A DNA stretch of 64,000 nucleotides from an uncultured Lachnospiraceae bacterium (GTDB lineage Bacteria; Bacillota; Clostridia; Lachnospirales; Lachnospiraceae): assembly GCA_900548905.1 (NCBI GenBank), contig URMK01000005.1, positions 144,543 to 208,542 on the forward strand, in the 5' to 3' direction. Below, in pieces: positions 50,945 to 59,815 of this stretch. Within the stretch, counting starts at the first letter, position 1. Every line of letters starts with the position of its first letter. The notes beneath the pieces were generated by a model. That model ran no database searches. It was not told the DNA's origin and saw only the letters and a program-made list of their open reading frames with translations. The translations under genes were made by a program, and so were the position numbers.

Positions 50945-51826
50945 CTAAAAATCAAACAGGGTCATCTGTTTCCCCGCCAGCTTGTCCTCAAAGCGGTACA
51001 GATACCTGAAAATTTCATCGCTGTCACAAACGATTCCCTGCTCGCTGCACACGCTGCGGACCAGTCTCATAAGCCCGGCCCGGTTCGGGGAAGGCACCTC
51101 GTACGCATCCCCGTAGGTTTTCACATATTTTTCCCGGAGGCCCGGAAAATGCGCGTCGAGCTTCCGATAAAAATACTGCCGGTCGCCGTCCCGCAGGGTG
51201 ACTCCCATCCCGAACGTAAGAATCCCGTAGGTTTTCGCCCGGCTGCAGTATTCCAGCAGTCCGCGGATATTCTCCTGTGTATCGTTGATAAAAGGCAGGA
51301 TCGGCGTCATCCAGCAAACGGTGGGAATCCCTTCATCCCGCAGGATCTCCAATACCTCCGCTCTCCTCCTCGTCGTACATACATTTGGCTCAATCAGGCG
51401 GCACATATCTTCCTCATAAGTAGTGAGCGTCATCTGTACCACGCACTTCGTTTTACTGTTTATGCGTTTCAGCAGATCCAAATCCCGTAAAATCAAATCC
51501 GATTTTGTCTGAATGGCAGCTCCGAAGCCATATTCATCAATCAGCTCCAGGCATCTGCGGGTAAGCCCCAGCTTCTTTTCCACGTGAAGATACGGATCAC
51601 TCATGCCTCCCGTACCGATCATGCATTTCTTCCGTTTACCCCGCAGCGCCTGCTCCAGCAGCTTGGGCGCATTCCTCTTTACTTCGATATCTTCAAAAGG
51701 CCTGTCCGGGTGCACCTGGTAGCAGGTGCTCCTCGCATCGCAGTAAATGCAGCCGTGGGAACACCCTCTGTACAGATTCATCCCGTTCCCGGCAGAAAGA
51801 ATCGCCTTCACATCTACCTCGAACAT
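50945..51826 (-). CDS. SPL/Rv2578c-type radical SAM protein
   Basis: The 293-residue protein has the 4Fe-4S motif C-x3-C-x2-C in YRGCSHGCIYCDARS, then GTGGMSDPYLHVEKKLGLTRRCLELI, IQTKSDLILRDLDLL and WMTPILPFINDTQENI. It belongs to the group annotated as spore photoproduct lyase-like or Rv2578c-type radical SAM proteins; the reaction is not established. The ATG at 51826 follows GGTGGAGAG and overlaps no gene start, but it lies inside the end of the nucleoside kinase frame region (stop at 51852), so the two are nearly contiguous. It ends the dgt-dnaG-rpoD gene string. Confidence 0.88.
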   Translation of the reverse strand: MFEVDVKAILSAGNGMNLYRGCSHGCIYCDARSTCYQVHPDRPFEDIEVKRNAPKLLEQALRGKRKKCMIGTGGMSDPYLHVEKKLGLTRRCLELIDEYGFGAAIQTKSDLILRDLDLLKRINSKTKCVVQMTLTTYEEDMCRLIEPNVCTTRRRAEVLEILRDEGIPTVCWMTPILPFINDTQENIRGLLEYCSRAKTYGILTFGMGVTLRDGDRQYFYRKLDAHFPGLREKYVKTYGDAYEVPSPNRAGLMRLVRSVCSEQGIVCDSDEIFRYLYRFEDKLAGKQMTLFDF

Positions 51827-51851
51827 CTCTCCACCCCCGCCCTGTGCTTGT

Positions 51852-53546
51852 CTATACGCGGAAGCAGCTGCCTCCCACAAACTCGCGGACAATGGAATTA
51901 TTCGGAAGGTTTTCGCTGCTCACGCCCAGGAAATATTCCAGGAATTTAAGAAGCCGTTTGGCTTCAAAATATTCCGGCTCGTCTTTGCCCACGCTGTAAA
52001 GCAAAGGCTCCGCAAACTGTTTAAGCACGGCAAGCTCATACAAAAGGGCGGAATTAAACATCGCATCCGCACTTTCCTGGAAAGGGAAAATATTTTCTTC
52101 TTCTCCTCTGCGCACGGAGGCCCACATACGCAGGGTGTGGGTTGCTGAGGCGCCCCTGGTCCTGGCATCTCTTACCATACGCCGTATCAGCCTGCCGTCG
52201 GTTGTGGCTATACGGTTATGATCGTCCACATTCAGGCTGGTAAGGGCGCTGATGTAGATTTTGTATTTGCTTTTTAAAGGGAGGGAGTGGGAAAGCCGGT
52301 CGTTAAGCCCGTGTATCCCTTCGATAACCAAGATATCATCCGGCCCGAGCTGCAGATAATCCCCCTTGTATTCCCGCAGTCCTGTCTTGAAATTGAAACG
52401 TGGCATTTCCACCCGTTCGCCTGCCAGGAGTGCCGCCATATCGGAATTAAACGTTTCCACGTCTATTGCTTCCAAACATTCATAATTATAATTGCCGTCC
52501 TTGTCACGGGGCGTGTTTTTGCGATCTACAAAATAGTCGTCCACCGCGATAGGATGGGGCACCAGGCCATGGGTTTTCAGCTGGATGGACAGGCGGTGGG
52601 AGAAGGTTGTTTTCCCGGAAGACGAAGGTCCCGCTATCATCACAAATTTCACATTGCCCCGTCTGGCAATATCTCCGGCAATCTCCGCGATTCTCCGCTC
52701 CTGGAGTGCTTCCTGTACCAAAATCATCTCCGCCAGATCCCCCTCACAGATCTTGTCGTTCAGATCCGCCACCGTCTCTATTCCCATCTGCTCCCCCCAG
52801 TTGTTGGAACGGTCAAGGGTGTGAAACAGCTTTTCCCTGGGTTCAAATTCCTCCAGCGTTTCCGGCTCCCAGCGATCGGGAAGCATCAGAATCAGCCCTT
52901 TCTTATAAGGGAGCAGGTCAAAATACGGTAAATAACTGGTGTCCGGCACCATATAGCCATAATTATAATCATAATATCCGTCCAGACAATAAACATTGAT
53001 ATAGGATCCTCTGCGGTAACGGAACAGCCTGACCTTATCATCCATCCCCTGGGCTTCAAATAACGCAATGGCTTCGTCCGTGGGGTATGCCCGCTTGGTA
53101 ATCGGAAGCCCGGCCTCCACCAAAGCACGCATCCGCTCTTTCACCTTGGCTACAAATGAGGCATCGATCTGTTTTTCCTCTTCTCCGTCCGCCGCAGTCA
53201 CTTTTTCTGCCAAAATTCCCTTCGGGATGCAGTATAGTCCCTGCCCGATGGTGAATTCCACGGAAACCTTACCTGCTTCCGGAGAACCCGCCACATCACT
53301 TATGGCTTTTATGAGAAGCATCACGGCGCTGCGGACATAGGTGTCGTGTCCCACTCTGTCGGATAACGTCTGGAAAGCCACGGTGACATCCTTATCCACT
53401 TTTTTATGAAGCTCCTTGATTTTATTGTCCGCAACGGCAAGGATAATACGATGCTCATATTCCTGCTGATGCTCCTGTGCCAGTCTTTCATAGGTAATTC
53501 CGTCTTCATATTCCCGGCTTATGCCGTTCACCGTTACTTTTACCAT
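51852..53546 (-). CDS. TGS-domain uridine kinase-like nucleoside kinase
   Basis: The 564-residue protein has an N-terminal TGS-like/threonyl-tRNA-synthetase-like part (MVKVTVNGISREYEDGITYERL; SDRVGHDTYVRSAVMLLIKA) and a C-terminal P-loop kinase (VMIAGPSSSGKTTFSHRLSIQLK; DDYFVDRKNTPRDKDGNYNYECLEAIDVETF; ILVIEGIHGLND). This architecture is common in Clostridia; the kinase half resembles uridine kinase/phosphoribulokinase, so nucleoside phosphorylation is likely. The ATG at 53546 follows AGAGGAGACGAAAT. Confidence 0.92.
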   Translation of the reverse strand: MVKVTVNGISREYEDGITYERLAQEHQQEYEHRIILAVADNKIKELHKKVDKDVTVAFQTLSDRVGHDTYVRSAVMLLIKAISDVAGSPEAGKVSVEFTIGQGLYCIPKGILAEKVTAADGEEEKQIDASFVAKVKERMRALVEAGLPITKRAYPTDEAIALFEAQGMDDKVRLFRYRRGSYINVYCLDGYYDYNYGYMVPDTSYLPYFDLLPYKKGLILMLPDRWEPETLEEFEPREKLFHTLDRSNNWGEQMGIETVADLNDKICEGDLAEMILVQEALQERRIAEIAGDIARRGNVKFVMIAGPSSSGKTTFSHRLSIQLKTHGLVPHPIAVDDYFVDRKNTPRDKDGNYNYECLEAIDVETFNSDMAALLAGERVEMPRFNFKTGLREYKGDYLQLGPDDILVIEGIHGLNDRLSHSLPLKSKYKIYISALTSLNVDDHNRIATTDGRLIRRMVRDARTRGASATHTLRMWASVRRGEEENIFPFQESADAMFNSALLYELAVLKQFAEPLLYSVGKDEPEYFEAKRLLKFLEYFLGVSSENLPNNSIVREFVGGSCFRV

Positions 53547-53568
53547 ATTTCGTCTCCTCTGTCCGGGG

Positions 53569-54351
53569 CTATTCATACCAAAAAGGTTCCTGCTGCCTTG
53601 CGGTTAAAAGATGGAGCAGGGGAAGCTCCCTGCTTAAAAATTCCTTCATATAGGGTACAAAAATCTGCTCAAGTCCGAAATGCCCGGCATCTATGACCGC
53701 AAGCCCCTGTTCCAACGCATCTATTCCGTCATGATGTCCGATATCCCCTGAGATATACACATCCGCTCCGGCACATGCCGCACATCGGATGTAATCGCCG
53801 CCCGATCCGGGCACTACGGCGGCCCTGCGGACCTTCCTGCCTTCCTCACCGAATACCTTCACTCTGTCCAGATCAAAAACCTCTTTCACATAGGCGGCGC
53901 ATTCCCGTAATGTCATCCCTTCCGGCAGCACGCCCACTCTGCCGATCCCTTCCTGGGACAGTTCATCCTCAAAGGTAATCTCCAGGACTCTCCGTTCCTC
54001 CAGGCCAAGGCGTTCCGCCGCCTCATCCCCCATTCCCATCACATCGAAATTCGTATGGCAGGCATAATAAGAGATATCGTTCAGGATCAGCTCACTAATC
54101 CGTTTTCCGGTAAAATCATCTGCCGTTATCCGTTTTTGGGGTGAAAAAATCAGGGGGTGATGAGTGAGCAGCATATCCGCCCCCGCAAGCACAGCCTGAT
54201 CAATAACCGCATCCGTTGCATCCAGCGCAATCATCACCGATTCCACTTCCCGTTCCCGGCTTCCCACAAGAAGCCCCACATTATCCCAGCTTTCCGCAAA
54301 GGAAAGAGGGGAAAGTTCCTCCAGTTTCGCCATTACCTCACTGCATTTCAT
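53569..54351 (-). CDS. Nif3-like dinuclear metal-centre protein
   Basis: The 260-residue NIF3/YbgI family protein has SFAESWDNVGLLVGSRE, ALDATDAVIDQAVLAGADMLLTHHPLIF (metal-binding HH), YACHTNFDVM and C-terminal VYISGDIGHHDGIDALEQGLAVIDAGHFGLE. It forms a hexameric ring with two metals per subunit. It is often labelled GTP cyclohydrolase type 2 homologue, but its reaction is unsettled. It lies after trmK, its usual neighbour in Firmicutes. AGGAGAAACGCCT precedes the ATG. Confidence 0.95.
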   Translation of the reverse strand: MKCSEVMAKLEELSPLSFAESWDNVGLLVGSREREVESVMIALDATDAVIDQAVLAGADMLLTHHPLIFSPQKRITADDFTGKRISELILNDISYYACHTNFDVMGMGDEAAERLGLEERRVLEITFEDELSQEGIGRVGVLPEGMTLRECAAYVKEVFDLDRVKVFGEEGRKVRRAAVVPGSGGDYIRCAACAGADVYISGDIGHHDGIDALEQGLAVIDAGHFGLEQIFVPYMKEFLSRELPLLHLLTARQQEPFWYE

Positions 54352-54382
54352 AGGCGTTTCTCCTTAAGCCTGTAAAAGGTTA

Positions 54383-55183
54383 TCATTCCGTATACAGTGT
54401 AAGCAGCCGTTTCAGCAGCTGCTGTTCCTCTTCCAGCTGTGTCAGACGCTTTCCGGTCTTTTCCGGGCGGAAGTCCGCTTCCGTCAGGCCGGCTATCCCC
54501 TTTAAAATGCCGGCGTTTTTGTGCAGACAGTCCTCCAGATATGCATAAAGAACCGGATGCCGGCGGATGAGCAGCCAGGAACCATATCTGTCCCCTGCCT
54601 GTTCCCATTCTTCCTCCGAAAGTTCCGGCCGGTTCCTGAAAAAAAGACGTTCCTCTTCTTTAAGCCGGCAGGCAGGAAAGCCATCCGGCAGATTTTCCAG
54701 ATTCACCGCCTTCATTACGGCATAATATTTCCCTTCTTCCAAAATCATATTCTCATCCGTAATAAAATATCCTGCATTTCTCAAAGATTTTCTGACCAGC
54801 CAAGGCTCCGACTGGGGCTGCAGGATAACCCAGCGCATTCCTGCAAGCTTATCCGCACCCTCCTCCAGTATTTTTACCGTCAGCCGTCCGCCCATGCCTG
54901 CCGCCAGCAGCGTATCCGCTTCCGGCCTTCCCCCGCGGCAGGGAAGGCCGGAAAGTCCGTTGGAAAGTCTTACGTCTATGTATGCGGCAAGCCCGTATCC
55001 TTCCACGTGCTCCCTCGCCCTCTCCAGGGGGCCGGCATTCACATCCATGGCAAACACATGGGGGGAAATCCCCTCCCGGATCAAATACACCGCCACATAC
55101 CCATGGTCACATCCCACATCCGCAACGGTACTTCCTTTTTCCACCATGGATGCGACCATATGAAGTCTTTTTGACAATTCCAT
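54383..55183 (-). CDS. trmK: tRNA (adenine(22)-N1)-methyltransferase
   Basis: The 266-residue SAM-dependent enzyme methylates A22 of tRNA in Firmicutes. It shows KRLHMVASMVEKGSTVADVGCDHGYVAVYLI (SAM-binding motif I), AMDVNAGPLERAREHV, RLSNGLSGL, LLAAGMGGRLTVKIL and VILQPQSEPWLVRKSL. A C-terminal helical segment follows. It is located between rpoD and nif3, the conserved Firmicute order. GGAAAAAGAAT precedes the ATG. Confidence 0.95.
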   Translation of the reverse strand: MELSKRLHMVASMVEKGSTVADVGCDHGYVAVYLIREGISPHVFAMDVNAGPLERAREHVEGYGLAAYIDVRLSNGLSGLPCRGGRPEADTLLAAGMGGRLTVKILEEGADKLAGMRWVILQPQSEPWLVRKSLRNAGYFITDENMILEEGKYYAVMKAVNLENLPDGFPACRLKEEERLFFRNRPELSEEEWEQAGDRYGSWLLIRRHPVLYAYLEDCLHKNAGILKGIAGLTEADFRPEKTGKRLTQLEEEQQLLKRLLTLYTE

Positions 55184-55194
55184 ATTCTTTTTCC

Positions 55195-56388
55195 TTAATC
55201 CAGATAATCCTTCAGCTTACGGCTGCGGCTGGGGTGACGAAGCTTGCGGAGGGCCTTTGCTTCAATCTGGCGGATACGTTCGCGGGTAACATTGAATTCC
55301 TTGCCCACTTCCTCCAGGGTTCTGGCTCTTCCGTCATCCAGCCCGAAACGCAGGCGCAGTACCTTCTGCTCCCGCTCCGTAAGCGTGCCCAGCACCTCGT
55401 TCAGCTGCTCTTTCAAAAGGGAGAATGCCGCCGCATCTGCGGGCACCGGTACATTATCATCCTGGATAAAATCACCCAGATGGCTGTCTTCCTCTTCACC
55501 GATAGGAGTTTCCAGGGATACCGGCTCCTGGGATATTTTCAGGATTTCCCTGACTCTTTCCACCGGCATGCTCATTTCTTCTGCAATTTCCTCCGGGGTA
55601 GGTTCACGCCCCAGCTCCTGCAGCAGCTGTCTGCTCACACGGATAAGCTTGTTGATCGTTTCCACCATATGCACCGGGATACGGATGGTTCTCGCCTGAT
55701 CCGCAATTGCCCTGGTAATCGCCTGGCGGATCCACCAGGTAGCGTAGGTGGAAAACTTATACCCCTTGGTATAGTCAAACTTTTCCACTGCCTTGATAAG
55801 GCCCAGATTTCCTTCCTGAATCAGATCCAGGAACAGCATGCCCCTTCCCACGTATCGTTTGGCAATGCTGACCACCAGACGCAGGTTGGCTTCCGCCAGA
55901 CGCTTTTTGGCTTCTTCATCGCCGACTTCCATTCTCTGCGCAAGATCGATTTCCTCTTCCGCAGAAAGCAGGGGCACCTTTCCTATTTCCTTCAGATACA
56001 TACGCACCGGATCTTCAATGCTGATGCCGTCGGGAACGGAGAGATCGATATTCTCCATATCCACTTCGTCCTCTTCGGACAGGATGATTTCCTCATCGGG
56101 AATATCATCGTCATCCTCGGTGATACGCAGCACATCCACATTGCTCTGCTCCAGCAGCTCCAGCAGTTTATCAAACTGATCCTCATTCAGCTGCAGATCC
56201 GCAAAATAATCGCTGATCTCCTGGTATTCCAGAATATTTTTTTTCTTTCTGGCAACGCCGATAAGGCCTCTTACTCTTTCCAGAAATTTGGCTTCCGCCG
56301 CGGCTCTCTCTTCCGGGGTCAGCTCGCTTTCATTCTGGTTATTCGTCTTTTTTGCCTCATCCGCTTTTTCCTGTGTCTTTTTGCCCAT
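55195..56388 (-). CDS. rpoD: Primary RNA polymerase sigma factor (sigma-70/RpoD)
   Basis: The 397-residue housekeeping sigma factor has an acidic N-terminal region, region 1.2 (DPVRMYLKEIGKVPLLSAEEE), region 2 (LRLVVSIAKRYVGRGMLFLD, LIQEGNLGLIKAVEKFDY, STYATWWIRQAITRAIADQ), region 3 (IPVHMVETINKLIRVSRQLLQ) and region 4 (TLEEVGKEFNVTRERIRQIEAKALRKLRHP). The ATG at 56388 follows AAGGATGGACTAAGA; the ATG 24 nt earlier is less well supported. It lies just after dnaG, the classic macromolecular-synthesis order. Confidence 0.97.
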   Translation of the reverse strand: MGKKTQEKADEAKKTNNQNESELTPEERAAAEAKFLERVRGLIGVARKKKNILEYQEISDYFADLQLNEDQFDKLLELLEQSNVDVLRITEDDDDIPDEEIILSEEDEVDMENIDLSVPDGISIEDPVRMYLKEIGKVPLLSAEEEIDLAQRMEVGDEEAKKRLAEANLRLVVSIAKRYVGRGMLFLDLIQEGNLGLIKAVEKFDYTKGYKFSTYATWWIRQAITRAIADQARTIRIPVHMVETINKLIRVSRQLLQELGREPTPEEIAEEMSMPVERVREILKISQEPVSLETPIGEEEDSHLGDFIQDDNVPVPADAAAFSLLKEQLNEVLGTLTEREQKVLRLRFGLDDGRARTLEEVGKEFNVTRERIRQIEAKALRKLRHPSRSRKLKDYLD

Positions 56389-56428
56389 TCTTAGTCCATC
56401 CTTCCTGCGCATGTTAATATTGTTATCC

Positions 56429-58219
56429 TTAATTCAGGGAAATATGCGTTTTGCTAAGTTCTTCCAGCGCCTTTTTTCCTTCAATGACGCGCTTTAGCGC
56501 TTCTACACCCATGGAATTCTCTGATTCCATTCCCAGACGGCCGGTATTGTATTCATAACTGATTCTTTTTACGGAAACCAGGATATCATGAAAGGCTTTT
56601 TCCTTCTCTGATTGTGTCTCCGGTTCTATCAGCTTTGTATTAAAAAGGGAAGCAACCTCCCGCTGCTCTTCTTCATCGGGAAACAGGCTGATGATTGATG
56701 CGGCGTTTAATTCGCCTTTTTCCAGGCCTGCGAACAGCCTCTGTGCAACCCTTACGTATAGTTCCTCCGTAAAATCCTCCGCAGACAGAAACCGGGAAAT
56801 TTTCGGATAAACCTGAGGCTCCTCAACCAGCCAGGTGAGCAGCAGCCGTTGTGTCCGCCTGCTGTTTTCCTCAGGCGTCACTTTTTTCTGTATGCCGGAT
56901 TTGGGACGTTCCACCGGCCTGGCAAGTCCGGTTTTGGCAGCGGTGCTTCCCACCAGCTTTCGCAGATTCTCAAAACCGATATGATACTTGTCCGCCACCG
57001 CCTCTATATAATTTTCCCGTTCCACTTCCTCGGAAAAATCGCAAAGCTTTCTGGCAATCTCCCTGTGGAACCGGGTCTTGTCCTCCGGATCGGAGAGGTT
57101 GAATTCTTTTTCCAGCATGCGGATTTCAAACAGAAAGCTGTTTTCCGCGTGGTCAATCCGTTCCTGGAACGCTTCCTTTCCCAGGTTTTTCATAAATTCA
57201 TCCGGATCCTTATAAGGCTCCAGGTTGATTACCTTTCCTGTCAGCCCGGCCTCCTTGAGAATACCGATAGCCCGCAGCGCCGCCTTGACACCGGCGCCGT
57301 CGCTGTCATAGGAGAGCAGAACTTCCCTGGTATAGCGCTTCAGCAAACCGGCCTGTCCCATGGTAAAGGCGGTTCCCAGGGATGCCACCGCCTGGTCGAA
57401 ACCGGCCTGGTGCATGGCAATTACATCCATATATCCTTCACACAGAATAATATTCCCCTTCCGGGAGGTTCTTGCAAAATTCAGCCCGTAAAGATTCCTG
57501 CTTTTATCAAAAACAGGCGTTTCGGGAGAATTCAGGTATTTGGGACTTCCGTCCCCCATCACCCTGCCGCCGAACCCGATTACCCGGTGGTTGATATCCT
57601 CGATGGGGAAAATCACCCGGTTCCAGAATTTATCGTACATACCGTGCTTTTCATCCACATTGCACAATCCCGCTTCATGGATGAGCTCCGGGGTATAACC
57701 TTTGCTGCGCAGATACTGCACAAGGTCATTGCTCGTTTTATTGGCAAAACCAAGGCCGAACTTTTTTATGGTTTCATCCGTCAGCTGACGGCCTCTCAGA
57801 TAGCTGTATCCTATTTCTCCCTGTCTGGCCCGCAGCTGGAAATAAAAATATTTTGCCGCTTCCTTATTGATTTCCAGCAATCTGCTCCGTTTGCCTTCCG
57901 CTTTTTTTGCCTCTTCGGAATACTCAATTTCCGGCAGATTCACCCCCGCCCGGTCCGCCAGCATTTTAACGGCCTCCGGAAACGTATAATTTTCATATTC
58001 CTGGATAAAGGTGTACACATTTCCTCCCGCGCCGCAGCCGAAGCAATAGTACATCTGCTTGCCGGGCGATACGGAAAAGGAAGGCGACTTTTCGTTATGG
58101 AAAGGGCACAGGCCAAAATAATTAGCCCCCTTTTTCTGGAGGCGCACATAGCCTGAAATCACTTCCACAATATCATTTTTCATCCTGACTTCTTCAATCA
58201 GCTCATCGGGATAATACAT
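56429..58219 (-). CDS. dnaG: DNA primase
   Basis: The 596-residue primase has an N-terminal CHC2 zinc finger (LCPFHNEKSPSF ... YYCFGCGAGGN), a catalytic core (NRVIFPIEDINHRVIGFGGRVMG), a TOPRIM fold (IILCEGYMDVIAMHQAG; LSYDSDGAGVKAALRA; DPDEFMKNLG) and a C-terminal helicase-binding region. It makes RNA primers at the replication fork. The ATG at 58219 follows GAGGTGAGTGAAGGC; a GTG 12 nt earlier is an alternative start. Confidence 0.97.
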   Translation of the reverse strand: MYYPDELIEEVRMKNDIVEVISGYVRLQKKGANYFGLCPFHNEKSPSFSVSPGKQMYYCFGCGAGGNVYTFIQEYENYTFPEAVKMLADRAGVNLPEIEYSEEAKKAEGKRSRLLEINKEAAKYFYFQLRARQGEIGYSYLRGRQLTDETIKKFGLGFANKTSNDLVQYLRSKGYTPELIHEAGLCNVDEKHGMYDKFWNRVIFPIEDINHRVIGFGGRVMGDGSPKYLNSPETPVFDKSRNLYGLNFARTSRKGNIILCEGYMDVIAMHQAGFDQAVASLGTAFTMGQAGLLKRYTREVLLSYDSDGAGVKAALRAIGILKEAGLTGKVINLEPYKDPDEFMKNLGKEAFQERIDHAENSFLFEIRMLEKEFNLSDPEDKTRFHREIARKLCDFSEEVERENYIEAVADKYHIGFENLRKLVGSTAAKTGLARPVERPKSGIQKKVTPEENSRRTQRLLLTWLVEEPQVYPKISRFLSAEDFTEELYVRVAQRLFAGLEKGELNAASIISLFPDEEEQREVASLFNTKLIEPETQSEKEKAFHDILVSVKRISYEYNTGRLGMESENSMGVEALKRVIEGKKALEELSKTHISLN

Positions 58220-58240
58220 GCCTTCACTCACCTCGCCTGC

Positions 58241-59251
58241 TTATTTCACCGTCCAGCATTTGGGAATATAAATTTCCTCATACTGTGCAATGGCGAACCG
58301 ATCCGTCATTGCCCCTATATAGTCACAACAAATTCGTTCCTTTGCTTCCCCTCTTTCCATTAATTCCAAAAGTTCTGCGGATATTTTATCAATATGATGG
58401 AGATAATAATCATACAGTGTTTCCACCAGCAGTTCCGCCTTGCTCTCTTCGCTTTTTGCCTGCCTGTTGGTATAAACCCGCTCAAACATAAAAGCCCGCA
58501 GCGTTTTCATAGCCTCCTCCACCGGAGGGGACATACAAATATCGTTCCTGCCGAAGCTGTTCGTCACAATATCATGGATAAAATGATCCAGACGCTCGCC
58601 GGTGGTCCTTCCCACCACGTCCTGCACCGATGCCGGAATATCCTCCTCTCTCAGGATGCCGGCCCGCACAGCGTCATCACAGTCATGATGGATATAAGCA
58701 ATCTTATCGGAAAGCCTGACGATTTTTCCCTCCAGTGTGGCCGGATTCCCTTTGGTCTGGTGGTTGCGGATCCCGTCCCTCACCTCAAAGGTCAGATTCA
58801 GGCCCTGGCCGTCCTTCTCCAGAATATCCACAGTCCGCACGCTCTGATCACTGTGTTCAAAGCCATAGGGACAGACACGGTCTAAAGCCCTCTCTCCCGC
58901 ATGGCCGAAGGGAGTATGCCCCAAATCATGCCCCAGGGCAATCGCTTCCGCCAGATCCTCATTCAGCCGCAGCGCTTTGGCAATCGTCCTGGCATTCTGG
59001 GAAACCTCCAGGGTGTGGGTCAGCCTCGTCCGGTAATGATCACCTTCCGGAGTGAGGAAAACCTGGGTTTTGTCCTTGAGTCTGCGAAAGGCCTTACAGT
59101 GCAGGATCCTGTCCCGGTCCCGCTGGAATACGGGCCTGATATCACAGGGTTCCTCCTCCTTCAGCCTTCCCAGGGAATTCCTGCTCAGCGTAGCATAAGG
59201 GCTCAAATACACCTCTTCCCACTTCTCCAGATTCTCCCGAATTGTTGTCAT
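58241..59251 (-). CDS. dgt: dGTP triphosphohydrolase-like HD protein
   Basis: The 336-residue dNTPase has the HD signature: HCKAFRRLKDKTQVFLTPEGDHYRTRLTHTLEVSQNARTIAKAL, then IALGHDLGHTPFGHAGERAL and SDKIAYIHHDCDDA. It removes triphosphate from dGTP or other dNTPs and so limits nucleotide pools. It lies directly before dnaG, a common Firmicute arrangement. AAAGGGGACGG precedes the ATG. Confidence 0.94.
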   Translation of the reverse strand: MTTIRENLEKWEEVYLSPYATLSRNSLGRLKEEEPCDIRPVFQRDRDRILHCKAFRRLKDKTQVFLTPEGDHYRTRLTHTLEVSQNARTIAKALRLNEDLAEAIALGHDLGHTPFGHAGERALDRVCPYGFEHSDQSVRTVDILEKDGQGLNLTFEVRDGIRNHQTKGNPATLEGKIVRLSDKIAYIHHDCDDAVRAGILREEDIPASVQDVVGRTTGERLDHFIHDIVTNSFGRNDICMSPPVEEAMKTLRAFMFERVYTNRQAKSEESKAELLVETLYDYYLHHIDKISAELLELMERGEAKERICCDYIGAMTDRFAIAQYEEIYIPKCWTVK

Positions 59252-59410
59252 CCGTCCCCTTTCTGCCTGCCGGCTTAATCAGAGTATGCCGGACTAACAG
59301 AATCCATTCCCGGATCCTGTTTCCGGACAAAAATAAGCTCGCTATCTTTTATATTCTGCGCCAATTCCGGGAATCCTTTTATTTTTTTCAAAAAAATTAT
59401 TTTTTCTTGA

Positions 59411-59454
59411 CAAAAAACAAAAATCCGGCGCTCCTTTTCCGTAATTGCGCCGGA
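59411..59454 (-). terminator. Rho-independent terminator upstream of dgt
   Basis: Minus strand: TCCGGCGC, 15-nt loop, GCGCCGGA, then TTTTTGTTTTTTG. It ends a transcript coming from the right, where only a very small frame is present, and isolates dgt from it. Confidence 0.85.
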
Positions 59455-59497
59455 CTGTCTTTTCCGGGAACCGTACGGGTTATCTCCGGACAGTTCC

Positions 59498-59626
59498 TCA
59501 TATTGAGACACCCATATAATGCTTCACGGGCTCTTCCCTTCCATTTACCTCATAAATCTCATCCAAGATCTCCTGTTTCCTTGCCATCGCCGCCTCCTCC
59601 GGAAGTCTGACGCACACATCCTCCAT
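59498..59626 (-). CDS. Small protein of 29 to 50 residues in its own transcription unit
   Basis: The frame reads MEDVCVRLPEEAA-MARKQEILDEIYEVNGREEP and ends VKHYMGVSI. The internal ATG at 59587 has the strongest ribosome binding site (CCGGAGGAGGCGGCG); the ATG at 59626 has AAAGGGGAT close by, and an ATG at 59650 lies in a palindromic repeat. A promoter-like TTGTCC-16-TATTAT lies near 59682-59709 and a terminator at 59411-59454. No family was recognised. It could be a real small protein, or the remnant of a longer gene. Confidence 0.4.
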   Translation of the reverse strand: MEDVCVRLPEEAAMARKQEILDEIYEVNGREEPVKHYMGVSI

Positions 59627-59638
59627 ATCCCCTTTGTT

Positions 59639-59668
59639 GTAACAGTTCATACAAGTCTGAACCGTTAT
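59639..59668. repeat. Small dispersed palindrome, short form
   Basis: GTAACAGTTCATAC followed by AAGTCTGAACCGTTAT; its reverse complement aligns with 28101-28130 over 28 nt, sharing GGACTTGT/AGACTTGT and TGAACnGTTA. Confidence 0.6.
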
Positions 59669-59681
59669 CCTTTTTTGCCTA

Positions 59682-59715
59682 ACATAATAAATAACAGGAG
59701 TAACAGGACAACTGC
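59682..59715 (-). promoter_or_regulatory. Promoter-like site with dyad for the small transcript
   Basis: Minus strand: TTGTCC, 16-nt spacer, TATTAT. The -35 lies in an inverted repeat GGACAA-GCAG-TTGTCC, a possible operator. Positions are approximate. Confidence 0.4.
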
Positions 59716-59815
59716 TTGTCCCGTTAGAAACGGTTTGCTTTTAACGGATGTGATTTACAGTGCATGAAGCTTTGGGCGATTCCGGCATAAAACGGAGAGA
59801 TCCCGCTGCAGTTCC

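Noticed and set aside
54982..56394. 470-codon plus-strand open frame
   Set aside because: Antisense to trmK and rpoD, whose motifs are intact; composition (Phe, His, Arg rich) is that of a shadow frame.
56849..58156. 435-codon plus-strand open frame
   Set aside because: Antisense to dnaG with its intact zinc finger and TOPRIM motifs; no homology or start signals.
59275..59511. 78-codon minus-strand frame upstream of dgt
   Set aside because: It crosses the strong terminator at 59411-59454 and has no ribosome binding site.
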